Part shown: in pieces, positions 9,232 to 18,649 of the stretch
Position numbering within the stretch: the first letter of the stretch is position 1
Layout: every line of letters begins with the position of its first letter
From: CBDHEY01 sp965262305
GTDB lineage: Bacteria; Pseudomonadota; Gammaproteobacteria; Pseudomonadales; Cellvibrionaceae
Length of the DNA stretch: 64,000 bases
Direction of reading: 5' to 3'
NCBI GenBank assembly: GCA_965262305.1
Contig: CBDHEY010000002.1
Span: 1,178,001 to 1,242,000, forward strand
Notes under the pieces: model-generated
Seen by the model: only the letters and a program-made list of their open reading frames with translations
What the model was told of the DNA's origin: nothing
The model's database searches: none
Position numbers and translations under genes: made by a program

Positions 9232-9726
9232 ATGAGTGATTATTCAAATTTTGACAATGATGAATTACTAGCTTTAGCTGATTGGAATTTTAAGAAAACC
9301 GATTATCAGGCTGCAATTGAAAAGCTTAAAACGCTTCTCGCGAGAAATAATGTTCCTTTAAATACCTATGCACTGCTTGGTCGTGTTTATGCTACGATCG
9401 GTTTGTTTGAAAGAGCGAAAGGTGCTTTTCAATTTTTTATTGACCAAAAACAAGACCCGAGCACTGCATTAAATGAGAGATTTCAACTTGGATTAGTTGA
9501 GAACGATCTAGGTAATAGTGAGCAAGCCATAAAAATTTGGGATGAAGTCTTGGCGAGTCATAGTAACTTTGTTCCAGCTATGTATCACAAAGCTAAAGTG
9601 TTAGTGGAACTCAACCAAGTTCAGGTAGCTGTAGAGCTTCTAAATAACTTATTGGAAACGGCAGAAGATGGAAATGAATATATTCCAATGGCTGATAAAT
9701 TGTTGAGTAAATTGGTACTGCAATAA
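9232..9726 (+). CDS. Small TPR protein
   Basis: A 164-residue helical repeat protein. Helix pairs typical of tetratricopeptide repeats run from about residue 15 to 130, for example ALLGRVYATIGLFERAKGAF and LGLVENDLGNSEQAIKIWDEVL. No signal peptide is seen, so it is probably cytoplasmic. I chose the ATG at 9232, which has an AGGA six bases upstream, over the in-frame ATG at 9208, which has none. It is followed 63 bp later by a glycosyltransferase gene. It may be a scaffold or chaperone; no specific partner can be named. Confidence 0.8.
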   Translation: MSDYSNFDNDELLALADWNFKKTDYQAAIEKLKTLLARNNVPLNTYALLGRVYATIGLFERAKGAFQFFIDQKQDPSTALNERFQLGLVENDLGNSEQAIKIWDEVLASHSNFVPAMYHKAKVLVELNQVQVAVELLNNLLETAEDGNEYIPMADKLLSKLVLQ

Positions 9727-9789
9727 AAAGATTAAATTTCTTCTCATTAGCAGTCGTTAAGTCGAGTTTGTTTTTGGTTGTATTTCAAT

Positions 9790-11847
9790 ATGGATATAAA
9801 ACCGGCAATATGCACAACGGTTGCTGATGCTGAAAATCACATTGAATTCTTTATTCAGTATCACTTATCAATCGGCTTCGAAAATATTTTTGTTTTTATT
9901 GATGACTGTAACGAGAAAACTTTTAAAATTGCATCATCTTTTCCCAATGTTATTCCTATTCTGAATGATCTTTCGTTACAAGAACTTTGGAAATTCACTC
10001 CTCATTATAAAGACATAACAAAAAGAGTAATAATTTCTTCTGAGGTGATGGTACGCCAAGAGTTAAACTTGCATGTCGCTTTGTCTCTCGCTGTTGACTT
10101 AAAAATTGACTGGTTGCTTCACATTGATTTGGATGAACTGTTTTATTTGAACAATCATTCTCTAAAATCTCATTTGAAGTATTGTAAGAGTAATTCTTAT
10201 GGCAGTGCAGTTTATGTTAACTACGAAGCAATAGCTGTCAAAGAGGAATCGAGCCAGATATACACTGCAACAACTTATTTTAAGAAAAATTTTTTTCGCC
10301 GAGGAGCTTGGACCTATTCAACAGAGCAAAAGTCATTTTTGAATGAAACCGAGTGGCTGACTGAAAAATATCTAAACTTTTATCAAAATGGGAAGTGTGG
10401 CGTTTTTCTAAATCAAGATTTGGTTATTAAAGATGTACATATGATCATTGCCAAAGATTCGAAAAATAAGCTAATGACCCATAAGGATCCGTTAATACTT
10501 CACTTCCCGTGTGTTACGTTTAAGGAATACCTAAAAAAGTATAAACGACTGGGTGATTTTACTGACTACTGGAATGGACAGCCAAGGGCGGGAAAATTTA
10601 TTGATACTTTTCATTTAGAATCCAGAGATATTGTTGGAAGAAAAAAAGAAGAAGAGGTGCGACGATTTTATACCGAAAAAATGCTCTTTGATTCTTATCA
10701 GATTCGTCAACTTAAGGAAGTTGGTTTATTAAAAGAGCTTGATGCCATTACACAATGTTATTTCAAAGATGTAGATATTCGAGATGATCTAGACGTTGTT
10801 CAAAACGGAATACCTCTAGACGCGATTGAAGGGCCACTCAGAGATGATGAATCAACTCACTTTGATTTAGAGTCTTTGTCTGTTATTGATACTGAATTAG
10901 AAAAAATTGAATTTGAAAATATCCGAGATGCTCGACGCTGGTTTAGATCGCATCCAGTTTTTAAACATGACAAGAGTTATTCGTTAGTAGAGTTTGGTCA
11001 AAAAGTAACACTGTGCCTTGATGGAAGACCTTGTATAGATTTTGGTTCCGAAGAGAATCAGGAAAAAATCAAAAAATTTGTTTCAGGTAAACGATTTGTT
11101 TTAACTGATTTAAGAACTTTAACCGCTAAAATTGCTTCAGTAAATAGTTTTAGAGAACATAGATTAGACCAATACCGAATCTTTTCGAGATTGGCTGAAA
11201 ATTCTGAGTCTTTTATTCAAGTCGAACCAGAGTTTGAGCTGTTTTTAATTCCATTGGTTCGTGATAGACAATCACCGAAATTAATTGAAAAAGAATTGCT
11301 AGATGTGTTCCTCGATTCAGTAAAAGAGAGGAAAAAAGAAACGCTCTCACTATATATAGCAAAAAATTATCCTAAAACACCTATTGTAATCTGGGGTCAC
11401 TATTTAAATAGGAAATATTTAGATAGTCGCAGTCGAGAAAAGGGTGTTGTATTAAAGAGCAATGATCTTTCTTTCTATTCTGTTCTTTTGTTCTCGCTAG
11501 GCGGTGTTATCAACTATGACCCTGATTGGGGTAGTGATCCTGAGTTTTTATTAGAAAAAATAATGCATTTAAGAGATGAGTACGCAATAATTAAAGACGT
11601 TTATGCCAGTCAAATATTAGCCGAGCATGAAGATTTAATAATACTAATCAAAAAGAGTACAAACGCTAAATTTATCGCATTATTAAATTTTTCTGATAAA
11701 TTAACATGTATTTCCGGTTTGCAAATAAAAATGTATGATTTAGGCGGTTTTTGGCGAGATCTATTTAATGGACAGGAGGTAAACCTGTCAGAAACTACAA
11801 GAATAGATATACCAGCATACTCCTATTTGTGGTTTTATAAAACCTAG
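9790..11847 (+). CDS. GT92-like glycosyltransferase with amylase-type C-terminal region
   Basis: The N-terminal half (about residues 1-260) looks like the GT92/DUF23 glycosyltransferase group. Its start fits a family opening (AICTTVADAENHIEFFIQYH), there is a HIDLDELF acidic motif near residue 110 that should bind metal-nucleotide sugar, and an LHFPCVTFKEYLKKY block follows. The C-terminal half differs: the last 60 residues (GGFWRDLFNGQEVNL to AYSYLWFYK) resemble the beta-sandwich that ends alpha-amylase-type enzymes. The start chosen is ATG 9790; an in-frame TTG at 9778 is possible. The acceptor is unknown. The N-terminal assignment is moderate and the C-terminal one tentative. Confidence 0.7.
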   Translation: MDIKPAICTTVADAENHIEFFIQYHLSIGFENIFVFIDDCNEKTFKIASSFPNVIPILNDLSLQELWKFTPHYKDITKRVIISSEVMVRQELNLHVALSLAVDLKIDWLLHIDLDELFYLNNHSLKSHLKYCKSNSYGSAVYVNYEAIAVKEESSQIYTATTYFKKNFFRRGAWTYSTEQKSFLNETEWLTEKYLNFYQNGKCGVFLNQDLVIKDVHMIIAKDSKNKLMTHKDPLILHFPCVTFKEYLKKYKRLGDFTDYWNGQPRAGKFIDTFHLESRDIVGRKKEEEVRRFYTEKMLFDSYQIRQLKEVGLLKELDAITQCYFKDVDIRDDLDVVQNGIPLDAIEGPLRDDESTHFDLESLSVIDTELEKIEFENIRDARRWFRSHPVFKHDKSYSLVEFGQKVTLCLDGRPCIDFGSEENQEKIKKFVSGKRFVLTDLRTLTAKIASVNSFREHRLDQYRIFSRLAENSESFIQVEPEFELFLIPLVRDRQSPKLIEKELLDVFLDSVKERKKETLSLYIAKNYPKTPIVIWGHYLNRKYLDSRSREKGVVLKSNDLSFYSVLLFSLGGVINYDPDWGSDPEFLLEKIMHLRDEYAIIKDVYASQILAEHEDLIILIKKSTNAKFIALLNFSDKLTCISGLQIKMYDLGGFWRDLFNGQEVNLSETTRIDIPAYSYLWFYKT

Positions 11848-11854
11848 CTTTTAT

Positions 11855-12784
11855 TTAGTAATTAAAATTTTTTAGTGCTTTTAATTTGTTTTCAAAAGAT
11901 CGATAGCTATTGAACCAATTAGCTGATTCTACTTCTCTAATTCCTGCCGCTGACATGTAAACTTCTTCAAAATGTATTTGTTCTAAAATCGCGAAATCAT
12001 TATATTTTTTATAAAATTTCTGAATATTTTCATGCCACTCTTTAACTTTTTGTTTGCTAATCTGATTTTCCCCAACGCAGTGCCAAACATTATTTTCTAT
12101 GAAGTCTATTTCGATACCGTGATTGTGTATTAGCCTGTATCCAAATTCTGAATCTTCCAGCCCCCATCCCAAAAATGTTTCATCAAACCCGTTCGTTTCT
12201 TCGAATAAAGTCTTCTTAATTAAAAAATTGCAGCTCCAGAATAAATGCCATTTTCCCAATAACTCTTTGAATGGTATGTTATTTCGTTTTAAAAGAAGGA
12301 TTCTTTCGTCTGCTGAAAATTCTTTTGGAATAAATGTTTCACTTCCTGGTCTCAAAAAAGAAGATAATACCCGACCTAAAAAACGTTCCGAAAAATGATT
12401 TCTACTTCCTAAAACTACACTATTTTTTGGTTTTATTTTTAAATTATTTTGATAAGTTGCTAAGAATCTAGCTTCAAAAAAATGGTCACCATCTACAAAA
12501 ATTAGATAGTCAAAAACGGCAGAATTAGCGCCAATATTTCTAGCTTTTGATCGGCTCGATTTTTCAGATCTTTCAATATACTTGAATTTGCAATCAAAGC
12601 TTGGAGAGATTTTTAGCTGTTTTGCAATAGGCTCGATGCTCCCATCATCCACCACAATCACTTCAAAGTGCTTTTTATCGTATTCAATGCGTTCTATTGA
12701 GCGTAGGGCGCATTCAAGAAGCCGGTGATTATCTCGAATAATCAATATAATTGAAAAACTTATCTTGGAAGGTGAGTTCGTCAA
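11855..12784 (-). CDS. Family 2 glycosyltransferase
   Basis: A GT-A fold family 2 transferase of 309 residues. The N-terminal nucleotide-binding strand is FSIILIIRDNHRLLECALRSI, followed by VIVVDDGS. The DxD-type motif is FVDGDHF near residue 105. The acceptor-side motif GFDETFLGWGLEDSEFGYRL (galactosyltransferase-C type) is near residue 200. It is cytoplasmic with no membrane helix. It converges tail to tail with the GT92-like gene (7 bp apart) and is divergent from the flagellar operon. The sugar and acceptor are unknown. Confidence 0.88.
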   Translation of the reverse strand: MTNSPSKISFSIILIIRDNHRLLECALRSIERIEYDKKHFEVIVVDDGSIEPIAKQLKISPSFDCKFKYIERSEKSSRSKARNIGANSAVFDYLIFVDGDHFFEARFLATYQNNLKIKPKNSVVLGSRNHFSERFLGRVLSSFLRPGSETFIPKEFSADERILLLKRNNIPFKELLGKWHLFWSCNFLIKKTLFEETNGFDETFLGWGLEDSEFGYRLIHNHGIEIDFIENNVWHCVGENQISKQKVKEWHENIQKFYKKYNDFAILEQIHFEEVYMSAAGIREVESANWFNSYRSFENKLKALKNFNY

Positions 12785-12939
12785 AATGTGTATTCCATGT
12801 GTGAAATTTTAGTTTATTCAATTATATACAAGCTGTCATTAAAGTGGTTTTTATGTTTTAAATCTATCCAGTTGATTAAAGAGAGAGCAACCCCCTAGTT
12901 CGGGTGGTATTAAAATTAGTGATATTTGTTACACTTCAT

Positions 12940-12967
12940 TTGTAAGGCGTGTATGTTGTGCTATAAT
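12940..12967 (+). promoter_or_regulatory. Sigma70-type promoter with extended -10, upstream of fliQ
   Basis: TTGTAA (12940-12945), a 16-nt spacer and a perfect TATAAT (12962-12967). The TATAAT is preceded by TGC, giving an extended -10. It lies 50 bp before the fliQ ATG. No sigma54 (GG-N10-GC) or sigma28-type element was seen in the same gap. If used, the operon would be driven by the housekeeping sigma factor. Confidence 0.5.
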
Positions 12968-13017
12968 TTAACACCCCAAAAATGGGCTTAAACAGCGAAG
13001 TTACTATTTGGTAAAAT

Positions 13018-13281
13018 ATGGATCAAGAAATAGCTTTATTTTTAGCTAGTGAAATGCTTAAAGTTTCGGCAAAAATAGCAGCTCCCGTGCTTTTTACTAG
13101 TTTGGTGGTGGGAGTGCTTATAAGCATTATCCAAGTGGCGACACAAATTCAGGAAATGACACTCACGTTCGTGCCAAAAATTATCGCGGCAGTTGTTGTG
13201 CTTTTAACTACAGGAGGGTGGATGTTGAATACTTTGGTTGAGTTTACTGCTCAAGTATTTAGGTATGCATCTACAGTATAG
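13018..13281 (+). CDS. fliQ: Flagellar export gate protein FliQ
   Basis: An 87-residue export gate subunit with two hydrophobic hairpin helices. The family core PVLFTSLVVGVLISIIQVAT and the QIQEMTLTFVPKI block are clear. In the export apparatus FliQ packs with FliP and FliR at the inner-membrane gate. It is the first gene of the flagellar operon. Its stop overlaps the GTG start of fliR by one base, which suggests coupled translation. Confidence 0.96.
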   Translation: MDQEIALFLASEMLKVSAKIAAPVLFTSLVVGVLISIIQVATQIQEMTLTFVPKIIAAVVVLLTTGGWMLNTLVEFTAQVFRYASTV

Positions 13282-14018
13282 TGATAGCCTCTCTCTTACC
13301 CGCAGCGTTTATTAGTTTTCGTTTTCTTCCTCTTTTTGTTGTCGCTCCAATAGCTTCTTTTCAACGAGTTCCTTTAGTCGTAAGAATAGTTCTATCAATT
13401 GCACTCGCAATTATACTGAGTGGATTAATAGAAAATGCTTATTTGTTTCAGCCAGAAATAATAATTGCGATTTTTTTTACCGAATTCCTAATAGGAATGT
13501 CATTGGCATTTGGGTTTCATGCCGCTTCTGCTGCAGTGCATACTATGGGTCAGCTCGTGGATCTGCAGATGGGGTTTTCTGCCGCCTCGGTTTTCGACCC
13601 GAGTTCAGAGGAAGTCGCTAGCCCTACCGGGGAGCTACTATCAATTATGTTGATTGTTGTTCTTTTTTCAGCCAATGTTCATCATGATGTGTTGATTGGT
13701 TTCGCAAGGCTAATTGAAGTTTTACCACCAGGTGCACCGTTACAGTGGCAATCAAATTGGCTAACCATACTGGGTTTACTATATACGACAGGTTTTATAA
13801 TTTTGTCGCCAGTTTTGTTTACCCTTTGGTTCATCGATTTTACCATGGCGTTTATTTCTCGGTCTTTGCCTCAGGTTCCCGTCTACTTTATAGGTTTACC
13901 AGTTAAGGTTGCTATTGGCATATTGTTACTTTCATGGTTTTTTGGTCAGGCAACAGGGCCTTTGTTTCGTTTGTTACAAGAAGCTTTAGTTTCTTGGGGG
14001 TTGATGTTTAGGGTGTAA
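13281..14018 (+). CDS. fliR: Flagellar export gate protein FliR
   Basis: A 245-residue integral membrane gate protein. Landmarks are the FRFLPLFVVAPI start, the FFTEFLIGMSLAFGFHAA block, and GQLVDLQMGFSAASVFDPSS, typical of FliR/SctT. The length is normal (family about 250-260). It starts with GTG, overlapping fliQ, and is followed by flhB after 2 bp. Confidence 0.96.
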   Translation: MIASLLPAAFISFRFLPLFVVAPIASFQRVPLVVRIVLSIALAIILSGLIENAYLFQPEIIIAIFFTEFLIGMSLAFGFHAASAAVHTMGQLVDLQMGFSAASVFDPSSEEVASPTGELLSIMLIVVLFSANVHHDVLIGFARLIEVLPPGAPLQWQSNWLTILGLLYTTGFIILSPVLFTLWFIDFTMAFISRSLPQVPVYFIGLPVKVAIGILLLSWFFGQATGPLFRLLQEALVSWGLMFRV

Positions 14019-14020
14019 TT

Positions 14021-15091
14021 GTGGCCGAAGAATTTGATAAAAATCAGGAAGCGACACCCTTTAAGCTTGCAGAAGCAAGAAAAAAAGGGCAAATAGGTAA
14101 GAGTGTAGAGTTTCCTCAATTTTTTGGATTACTTGCCATGTTTTCGGCAATGATAATTTTAATGGGAGGATCAGTCGCATTTGTGATTCATTATACTGCT
14201 TGGTGGATAGAATCCAGTCATGTCTTAGCTAAGGATGTTTTTGTTGCGGGGAATTTTGCTGCCACATATATGACAGATTTGTCGTTTTTGATTCTGCCAG
14301 TCCTTTTAGCAGGAAGTATTTCAGTAATCTTAGCCACAATTGTACACATAGGTCCTGTTTTCTCTTTTTTTCCATTAAAGCCCGATTTAAATAAACTTAA
14401 TCCCGTTAAAGGCTTAAAGAAAATATTTTCGAGGCGCACTTTAGTGGAATTTGTGCGGGTTATCCTCAAGATATGTATTTTTTCGCTTGTCGCATATCTT
14501 ATATGGGATTACAAAGGTCATCTCCTAATGGCCTCTAATCATGCCACTTTGTCGAGCCTATTCATAAATTTCCAAAATATATTCATCACTTTGACTTTTG
14601 CTTTCTTACTTGTTTTTTTCTTTTTTTCTATTTTTGATTTGTGGTTTAGCAAAAAGGAATTTGCAAGACAAATGCGAATGAGTACTCGCGATATAAAAGA
14701 TGAAAACAAGCGACGGGAAGGTGATCCTGAAATTAAGGCGAAACGAAAGAAAGCACTGAGAGAGCTGTTGACTCGTTCCGCGAGCACGAAAAATGTAAAA
14801 GATTCAGATGTAATAATTACTAATCCTACACATATCGCGATTGCTTTAAAATATCGTCCTTCTGACATGGTGCTCCCTTCTGTTGTAGCAAAAGGACAAG
14901 GCCGAGTAGCGGCCAATATTCGCAGTCAAGCAAAAAAATATGGTATTCCTATTATTCGTAAACCGTTACTTGCTCGGGAGCTAATGAAATCAGCGAGGAT
15001 AGGGGATTCCATTCCAGAGGATAAACAGATTTCAGTCGCAAATATCTATAGATGGGTCGTAGCAATGCCTAATAGCAAGGTATTTAATTGA
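14021..15091 (+). CDS. flhB: Flagellar export switch protein FlhB
   Basis: The export switch that autocleaves and changes substrate class from rod/hook to later substrates. The N-terminal half has four membrane helices, preceded by the ATPFKLAEARKKGQIGKS signature. The cytoplasmic domain retains the autocleavage motif NPTH at residues 268-271, in the segment DVIITNPTHIAIALKY. So substrate switching should still be possible, even though no late (filament) substrates are encoded nearby. It has 356 residues, normal length. It starts with GTG, and its end overlaps flhA by one base. Confidence 0.97.
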   Translation: MAEEFDKNQEATPFKLAEARKKGQIGKSVEFPQFFGLLAMFSAMIILMGGSVAFVIHYTAWWIESSHVLAKDVFVAGNFAATYMTDLSFLILPVLLAGSISVILATIVHIGPVFSFFPLKPDLNKLNPVKGLKKIFSRRTLVEFVRVILKICIFSLVAYLIWDYKGHLLMASNHATLSSLFINFQNIFITLTFAFLLVFFFFSIFDLWFSKKEFARQMRMSTRDIKDENKRREGDPEIKAKRKKALRELLTRSASTKNVKDSDVIITNPTHIAIALKYRPSDMVLPSVVAKGQGRVAANIRSQAKKYGIPIIRKPLLARELMKSARIGDSIPEDKQISVANIYRWVVAMPNSKVFN

Positions 15092-17172
15092 TGCTTAGTT
15101 TTTTTAAAAGTGCAATGTCAGGTATGAATGAACTCGTACTTGTTATTGGGATGATTGGTATTCTGCTGGTGCTATTTACTCCAATTGCACCTAGTACGCT
15201 AGACTTTCTATTGTTGCTAAATTTTTGTATCGCATTATTAGTTTTGCTCGTCACTTTTTATACTGAAAAACCACTTTCGTTTTCTACCTTTCCATCTTTG
15301 TTGCTATTGACCACACTTTTTCGATTGGCTTTGAATATTTCAGCCACTCGTTTAATTCTCGACGATGCAGAGGCTGGAAAAGTAATTGATGCTGTTGGAA
15401 CCCAAGTGGTTGGCGGTAACTATATTATCGGGCTAGTGGTATTTTTGATTCTTATTGTTGTTCAGTTTGTGGTGGTAACTAATGGTGCTCAGCGTGTAGC
15501 AGAGGTGGCTGCAAGATTTATTTTGGACTCACTTCCTGGTAAGCAGATGAGTATTGACGCTGATCTCAATATGGGGATTATTGATCAGGATGAAGCTAAA
15601 CGTCGAAGAGCTGATTTAGAAAAAGAATCAAATTTTTACGGTGCAATGGATGGTGCATCTAAGTTTGTTAAGGGTGATGCCATTGCCGGAATCATTATTA
15701 TATTGATTGACATTATAGGCGGCTTGACAATTGGTATTGCGCAAAAAGGCATGGATTGGGGTGAAGCCCTTCATATTTATACTCTTTTAACCGTTGGTGA
15801 TGGTATTGTCACACAAATACCGTCACTAATTATTGCGATTTCTGCAGGTATTATAATTACGCGAGCCGCAACAGATTCTCGGCTCGCTTTCGAAATTACA
15901 AAGCAATTTGCAGCCCATCCAAAAACGTTAATTATTGCAGGACTTGCATTGGCCTCCTTATTAATAATACCGGGAATCCCTTTGATCCCGATCTTAGTTA
16001 TCGTCGCTGCACTAGGCGTTCTTGCTTGGATTGCCTATCGAAATAATGCAAATAAGCAAGAAATCTCAAATGATGATTTTGTTTCTGGTGTGAGCGAAGA
16101 AGATCAAACGTTTTATGATTTAATTAAACCTTTTCCTTTTGAAGTTGCCTTGGGGCGAGATCTTGCGACACATTATTTGAATTCTTCGAGTGAGTTTGAA
16201 AATCGAATTGCGAATTTAAAGAAACAATTTGCTAAGAAGTATGGTGTTGTTTTACCAACATTATCCGCAAATCTAGATAGCGAACTTACAAGTGAACAAT
16301 ATTCAATAAGGATTCAAGGTGTTGAATTTGGTCAGGGTGCAATACGAAAAGATAAGTTATTGGCAATAAGCACAGGTTCACAGCAAGTAGAAATAGTCGG
16401 TGAACAAACTAAAGAACCGACCTATGGGCTCGATGCGAAATGGATTGATCCAGAAATTAGAGCACAAGCCCATGCGGCGCGCTACACGCTTGTTGAGCCC
16501 GAAACTGTATTAATCACGCATATTCAAGAATTATGTAATCGAAATGCCAGTGAGTTTATTACTAGAGCAGAGACTGAAAGATTATTGGAAAGCCATAGGG
16601 CAAATCTAGGTTCACTTATTGACGAACTTGTTCCTGCTATTCTTACTTATTCCGATGTCCAAAGGGTGTTTCAGTTGCTTGCCAACGAAATGGTGCCCAT
16701 TAAAAATTTAGAAATTATTTTGGAAGTATTGGTAGATTTAGGAAGAAATGTCAAAGATGTTGAATTACTAGCAGAAAGAGTAAGAGAAAAATTAACGGGA
16801 TCAATATTTAATCAATTAAACGACGCGAATGGTGTGCTCAATGTCTTAACCCTATCGTCTACACTAGAGCGTAAAATAGTCACCTCGGCCACGTCTCAAA
16901 ATTCTGTTGGATTAGGTTTAAATCCTCAAGAAGTTGAATCTTTTGTTGCTAAAGTGGCAAAAGAGTCGGAAAAGATGCTGACGGCAAATCTTCAACCTGT
17001 ATTGCTGTGTGCGGCCTCAATTAGGCGAATAATAAAAAATTTATTATCGAGACCGTGCCCCCAACTCCACGTTATTTCTACTGTAGAAGCGAATAAGCAT
17101 CCTAATATCGTGGCTGCGGGCTTAATTGAAATCCAGCAACTGAGCTTAAATGAGGAACCTATTCGTGAGTGA
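15091..17172 (+). CDS. flhA: Flagellar export component FlhA
   Basis: A 693-residue export protein forming the nonameric ring below the gate. Seven to eight membrane helices fill the first third. The FHIPEP signature region is visible (SLPGKQMSIDADLNMG and RRRADLEKESNFYGAMDGAS). The cytoplasmic domain is complete, ending with the YDVQRVF-type and PNIVAAG-type elements. I chose ATG 15091, overlapping the flhB TGA by one base, rather than the TTG one codon earlier. It is of full length, unlike the switch proteins of this operon. Confidence 0.97.
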   Translation: MLSFFKSAMSGMNELVLVIGMIGILLVLFTPIAPSTLDFLLLLNFCIALLVLLVTFYTEKPLSFSTFPSLLLLTTLFRLALNISATRLILDDAEAGKVIDAVGTQVVGGNYIIGLVVFLILIVVQFVVVTNGAQRVAEVAARFILDSLPGKQMSIDADLNMGIIDQDEAKRRRADLEKESNFYGAMDGASKFVKGDAIAGIIIILIDIIGGLTIGIAQKGMDWGEALHIYTLLTVGDGIVTQIPSLIIAISAGIIITRAATDSRLAFEITKQFAAHPKTLIIAGLALASLLIIPGIPLIPILVIVAALGVLAWIAYRNNANKQEISNDDFVSGVSEEDQTFYDLIKPFPFEVALGRDLATHYLNSSSEFENRIANLKKQFAKKYGVVLPTLSANLDSELTSEQYSIRIQGVEFGQGAIRKDKLLAISTGSQQVEIVGEQTKEPTYGLDAKWIDPEIRAQAHAARYTLVEPETVLITHIQELCNRNASEFITRAETERLLESHRANLGSLIDELVPAILTYSDVQRVFQLLANEMVPIKNLEIILEVLVDLGRNVKDVELLAERVREKLTGSIFNQLNDANGVLNVLTLSSTLERKIVTSATSQNSVGLGLNPQEVESFVAKVAKESEKMLTANLQPVLLCAASIRRIIKNLLSRPCPQLHVISTVEANKHPNIVAAGLIEIQQLSLNEEPIRE

Positions 17173-17179
17173 TTTTATT

Positions 17180-17863
17180 ATGAGTATTTCTGCAATAATG
17201 AGAGCGGAGATTGAGACGCTTGATTCTATTGCTCAAAATAGTGCGAATACAAATACTCCTGGATTTAAAAGTCAGAGATCTGTTCTATCTTCAGAGACTT
17301 TTTCTGCTTTGCTTCAGAGCGGACAAAATATATCTTCGGATGTTAAGAGTTTCGATGCGTCTCCCGGTAAACTAGATGTAACGGAAAATCCACTAAACCT
17401 AGCTATAGTGGGAGAAGGTTGGTTTTTGGTTGATTCAGGCAATGAAGAAGTATTGACGAGAAACGGTCTTTTCAAACTTGATGATAACGGCAACCTAGTT
17501 ATTCAACAGGGATTTCCCGTGCTAGGTGAAAATGGTCGCATATTTCTAGAAAGTGATAATTTCGTTGTTGAAAGAAATGGGGATTTACTTAGTGACGGTG
17601 TTGTTATAGATAGATTAGCTATTTACCAAATCGATGGCCATGCTATTGAGTCCATTGGAAATGGTTTGTATCGACCAACTGGACCGGTTCAATTAATGGA
17701 GCAAGCAAATATTTTACAAGGGGCGCTCGAAACATCAAACGTAGATACTGCGGCTGATATGGTTCGTTTAGTTGAAACAACGAGGCATATCGAAAGCTTA
17801 CAAAGAGCGATAATTTCTTACGATCAAATGATCGAATCAGCAATTAGTGATTTGGGACAATAG
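17180..17863 (+). CDS. flgF: Proximal rod protein FlgF
   Basis: A rod protein of the FlgF/FlgG type, 227 residues from the ATG at 17180; an in-frame ATG at 17150 inside flhA is less likely. The N-terminal axial motif (NSANTNTPGFKSQR) is present, as is a C-terminal helix with the ETSNVDTAADMVRLVETTRHIES pattern typical of rod-hook proteins. Its place just before flgG, and its divergence from it, support FlgF. Exported through the FlhA/FliPQR gate. Confidence 0.9.
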   Translation: MSISAIMRAEIETLDSIAQNSANTNTPGFKSQRSVLSSETFSALLQSGQNISSDVKSFDASPGKLDVTENPLNLAIVGEGWFLVDSGNEEVLTRNGLFKLDDNGNLVIQQGFPVLGENGRIFLESDNFVVERNGDLLSDGVVIDRLAIYQIDGHAIESIGNGLYRPTGPVQLMEQANILQGALETSNVDTAADMVRLVETTRHIESLQRAIISYDQMIESAISDLGQ

Positions 17864-17874
17864 AGGAAAAGCAC

Positions 17875-18645
17875 GTGATTGACGCACTTCATATATCTGA
17901 AAGTGGGCTACAAGCGACACAAAAGTGGATAGATCAGCTATCTAACAATGTAGCAAACATGCATACACCAGGCTACAAAAAAACGGTAACTAATTTTAGT
18001 GATTTAGTTGCGGCGCCAACGTCTACCCAATCTACTCAGAACGAGCTTAATGTTCAGGCAGGTTTGGGTACGTCACTTGATAATACATTAATAGATTTCT
18101 CTGAAGGTACGATGAAGTTTACTGGGCGAGAGCTGGATATTGCAATTAATGGAATTGGTTTTATTGAAGTTATTTCTGAAGATGGTTCTTTAGCATATAC
18201 GCGATTTGGTGGTCTGGTAATTAATGAAGAAGGCTATTTGACTACTGTTGATGGGCATGTTCTAAGTGACGATATTCAAGTACCTCCTGAGATTAACAAT
18301 ATTGAAATTTCTAACCAGGGGCAGGTTATTGGTCGTTTTTCTGGTGAAGAAGATGTTATTGAGTTGGGCCAGATTCAACTCGCAAGATTGACAAATAGCG
18401 GTGATTTGATGCCGGTAGGAAACGGGTTATTTAAGTTGTCAAATGATTCGGCTCGAGTTTTTTTAGATAACCCTGGTGAGAATGGTGCCGGAGAAATAAT
18501 GCAGGGTACTTTAGAAATGTCAAATGTATCATTGGTTGATGAAATGACTAATCTGGTTTTAGCTCAAAGGGCTTACCAGTTAAATGCGCGTATCATTCAA
18601 ACTGCTGATCAAGTTTTAGAAACAATCAACAATTTGAGAAGGTGA
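17875..18645 (+). CDS. flgG: Distal rod protein FlgG
   Basis: The distal rod protein, 256 residues (family about 260). The N-terminus ALHISESGLQATQKWIDQLS and the NNVANMHTPGYKK axial motif are typical. The C-terminal helix holds EMSNVSLVDEMTNLVLAQRA and YQLNARIIQTADQVL. It starts with GTG after AGGAAAAG. It spans the peptidoglycan layer inside the P and L rings, which are encoded just downstream. Confidence 0.95.
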   Translation: MIDALHISESGLQATQKWIDQLSNNVANMHTPGYKKTVTNFSDLVAAPTSTQSTQNELNVQAGLGTSLDNTLIDFSEGTMKFTGRELDIAINGIGFIEVISEDGSLAYTRFGGLVINEEGYLTTVDGHVLSDDIQVPPEINNIEISNQGQVIGRFSGEEDVIELGQIQLARLTNSGDLMPVGNGLFKLSNDSARVFLDNPGENGAGEIMQGTLEMSNVSLVDEMTNLVLAQRAYQLNARIIQTADQVLETINNLRR

Positions 18646-18649
18646 TACT

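Noticed and set aside
12885..12912. ACCC/GGGT inverted repeat before fliQ as an operator or riboswitch
   Set aside because: The stem is four base pairs and lies upstream of the likely promoter; nothing supports a regulatory role.
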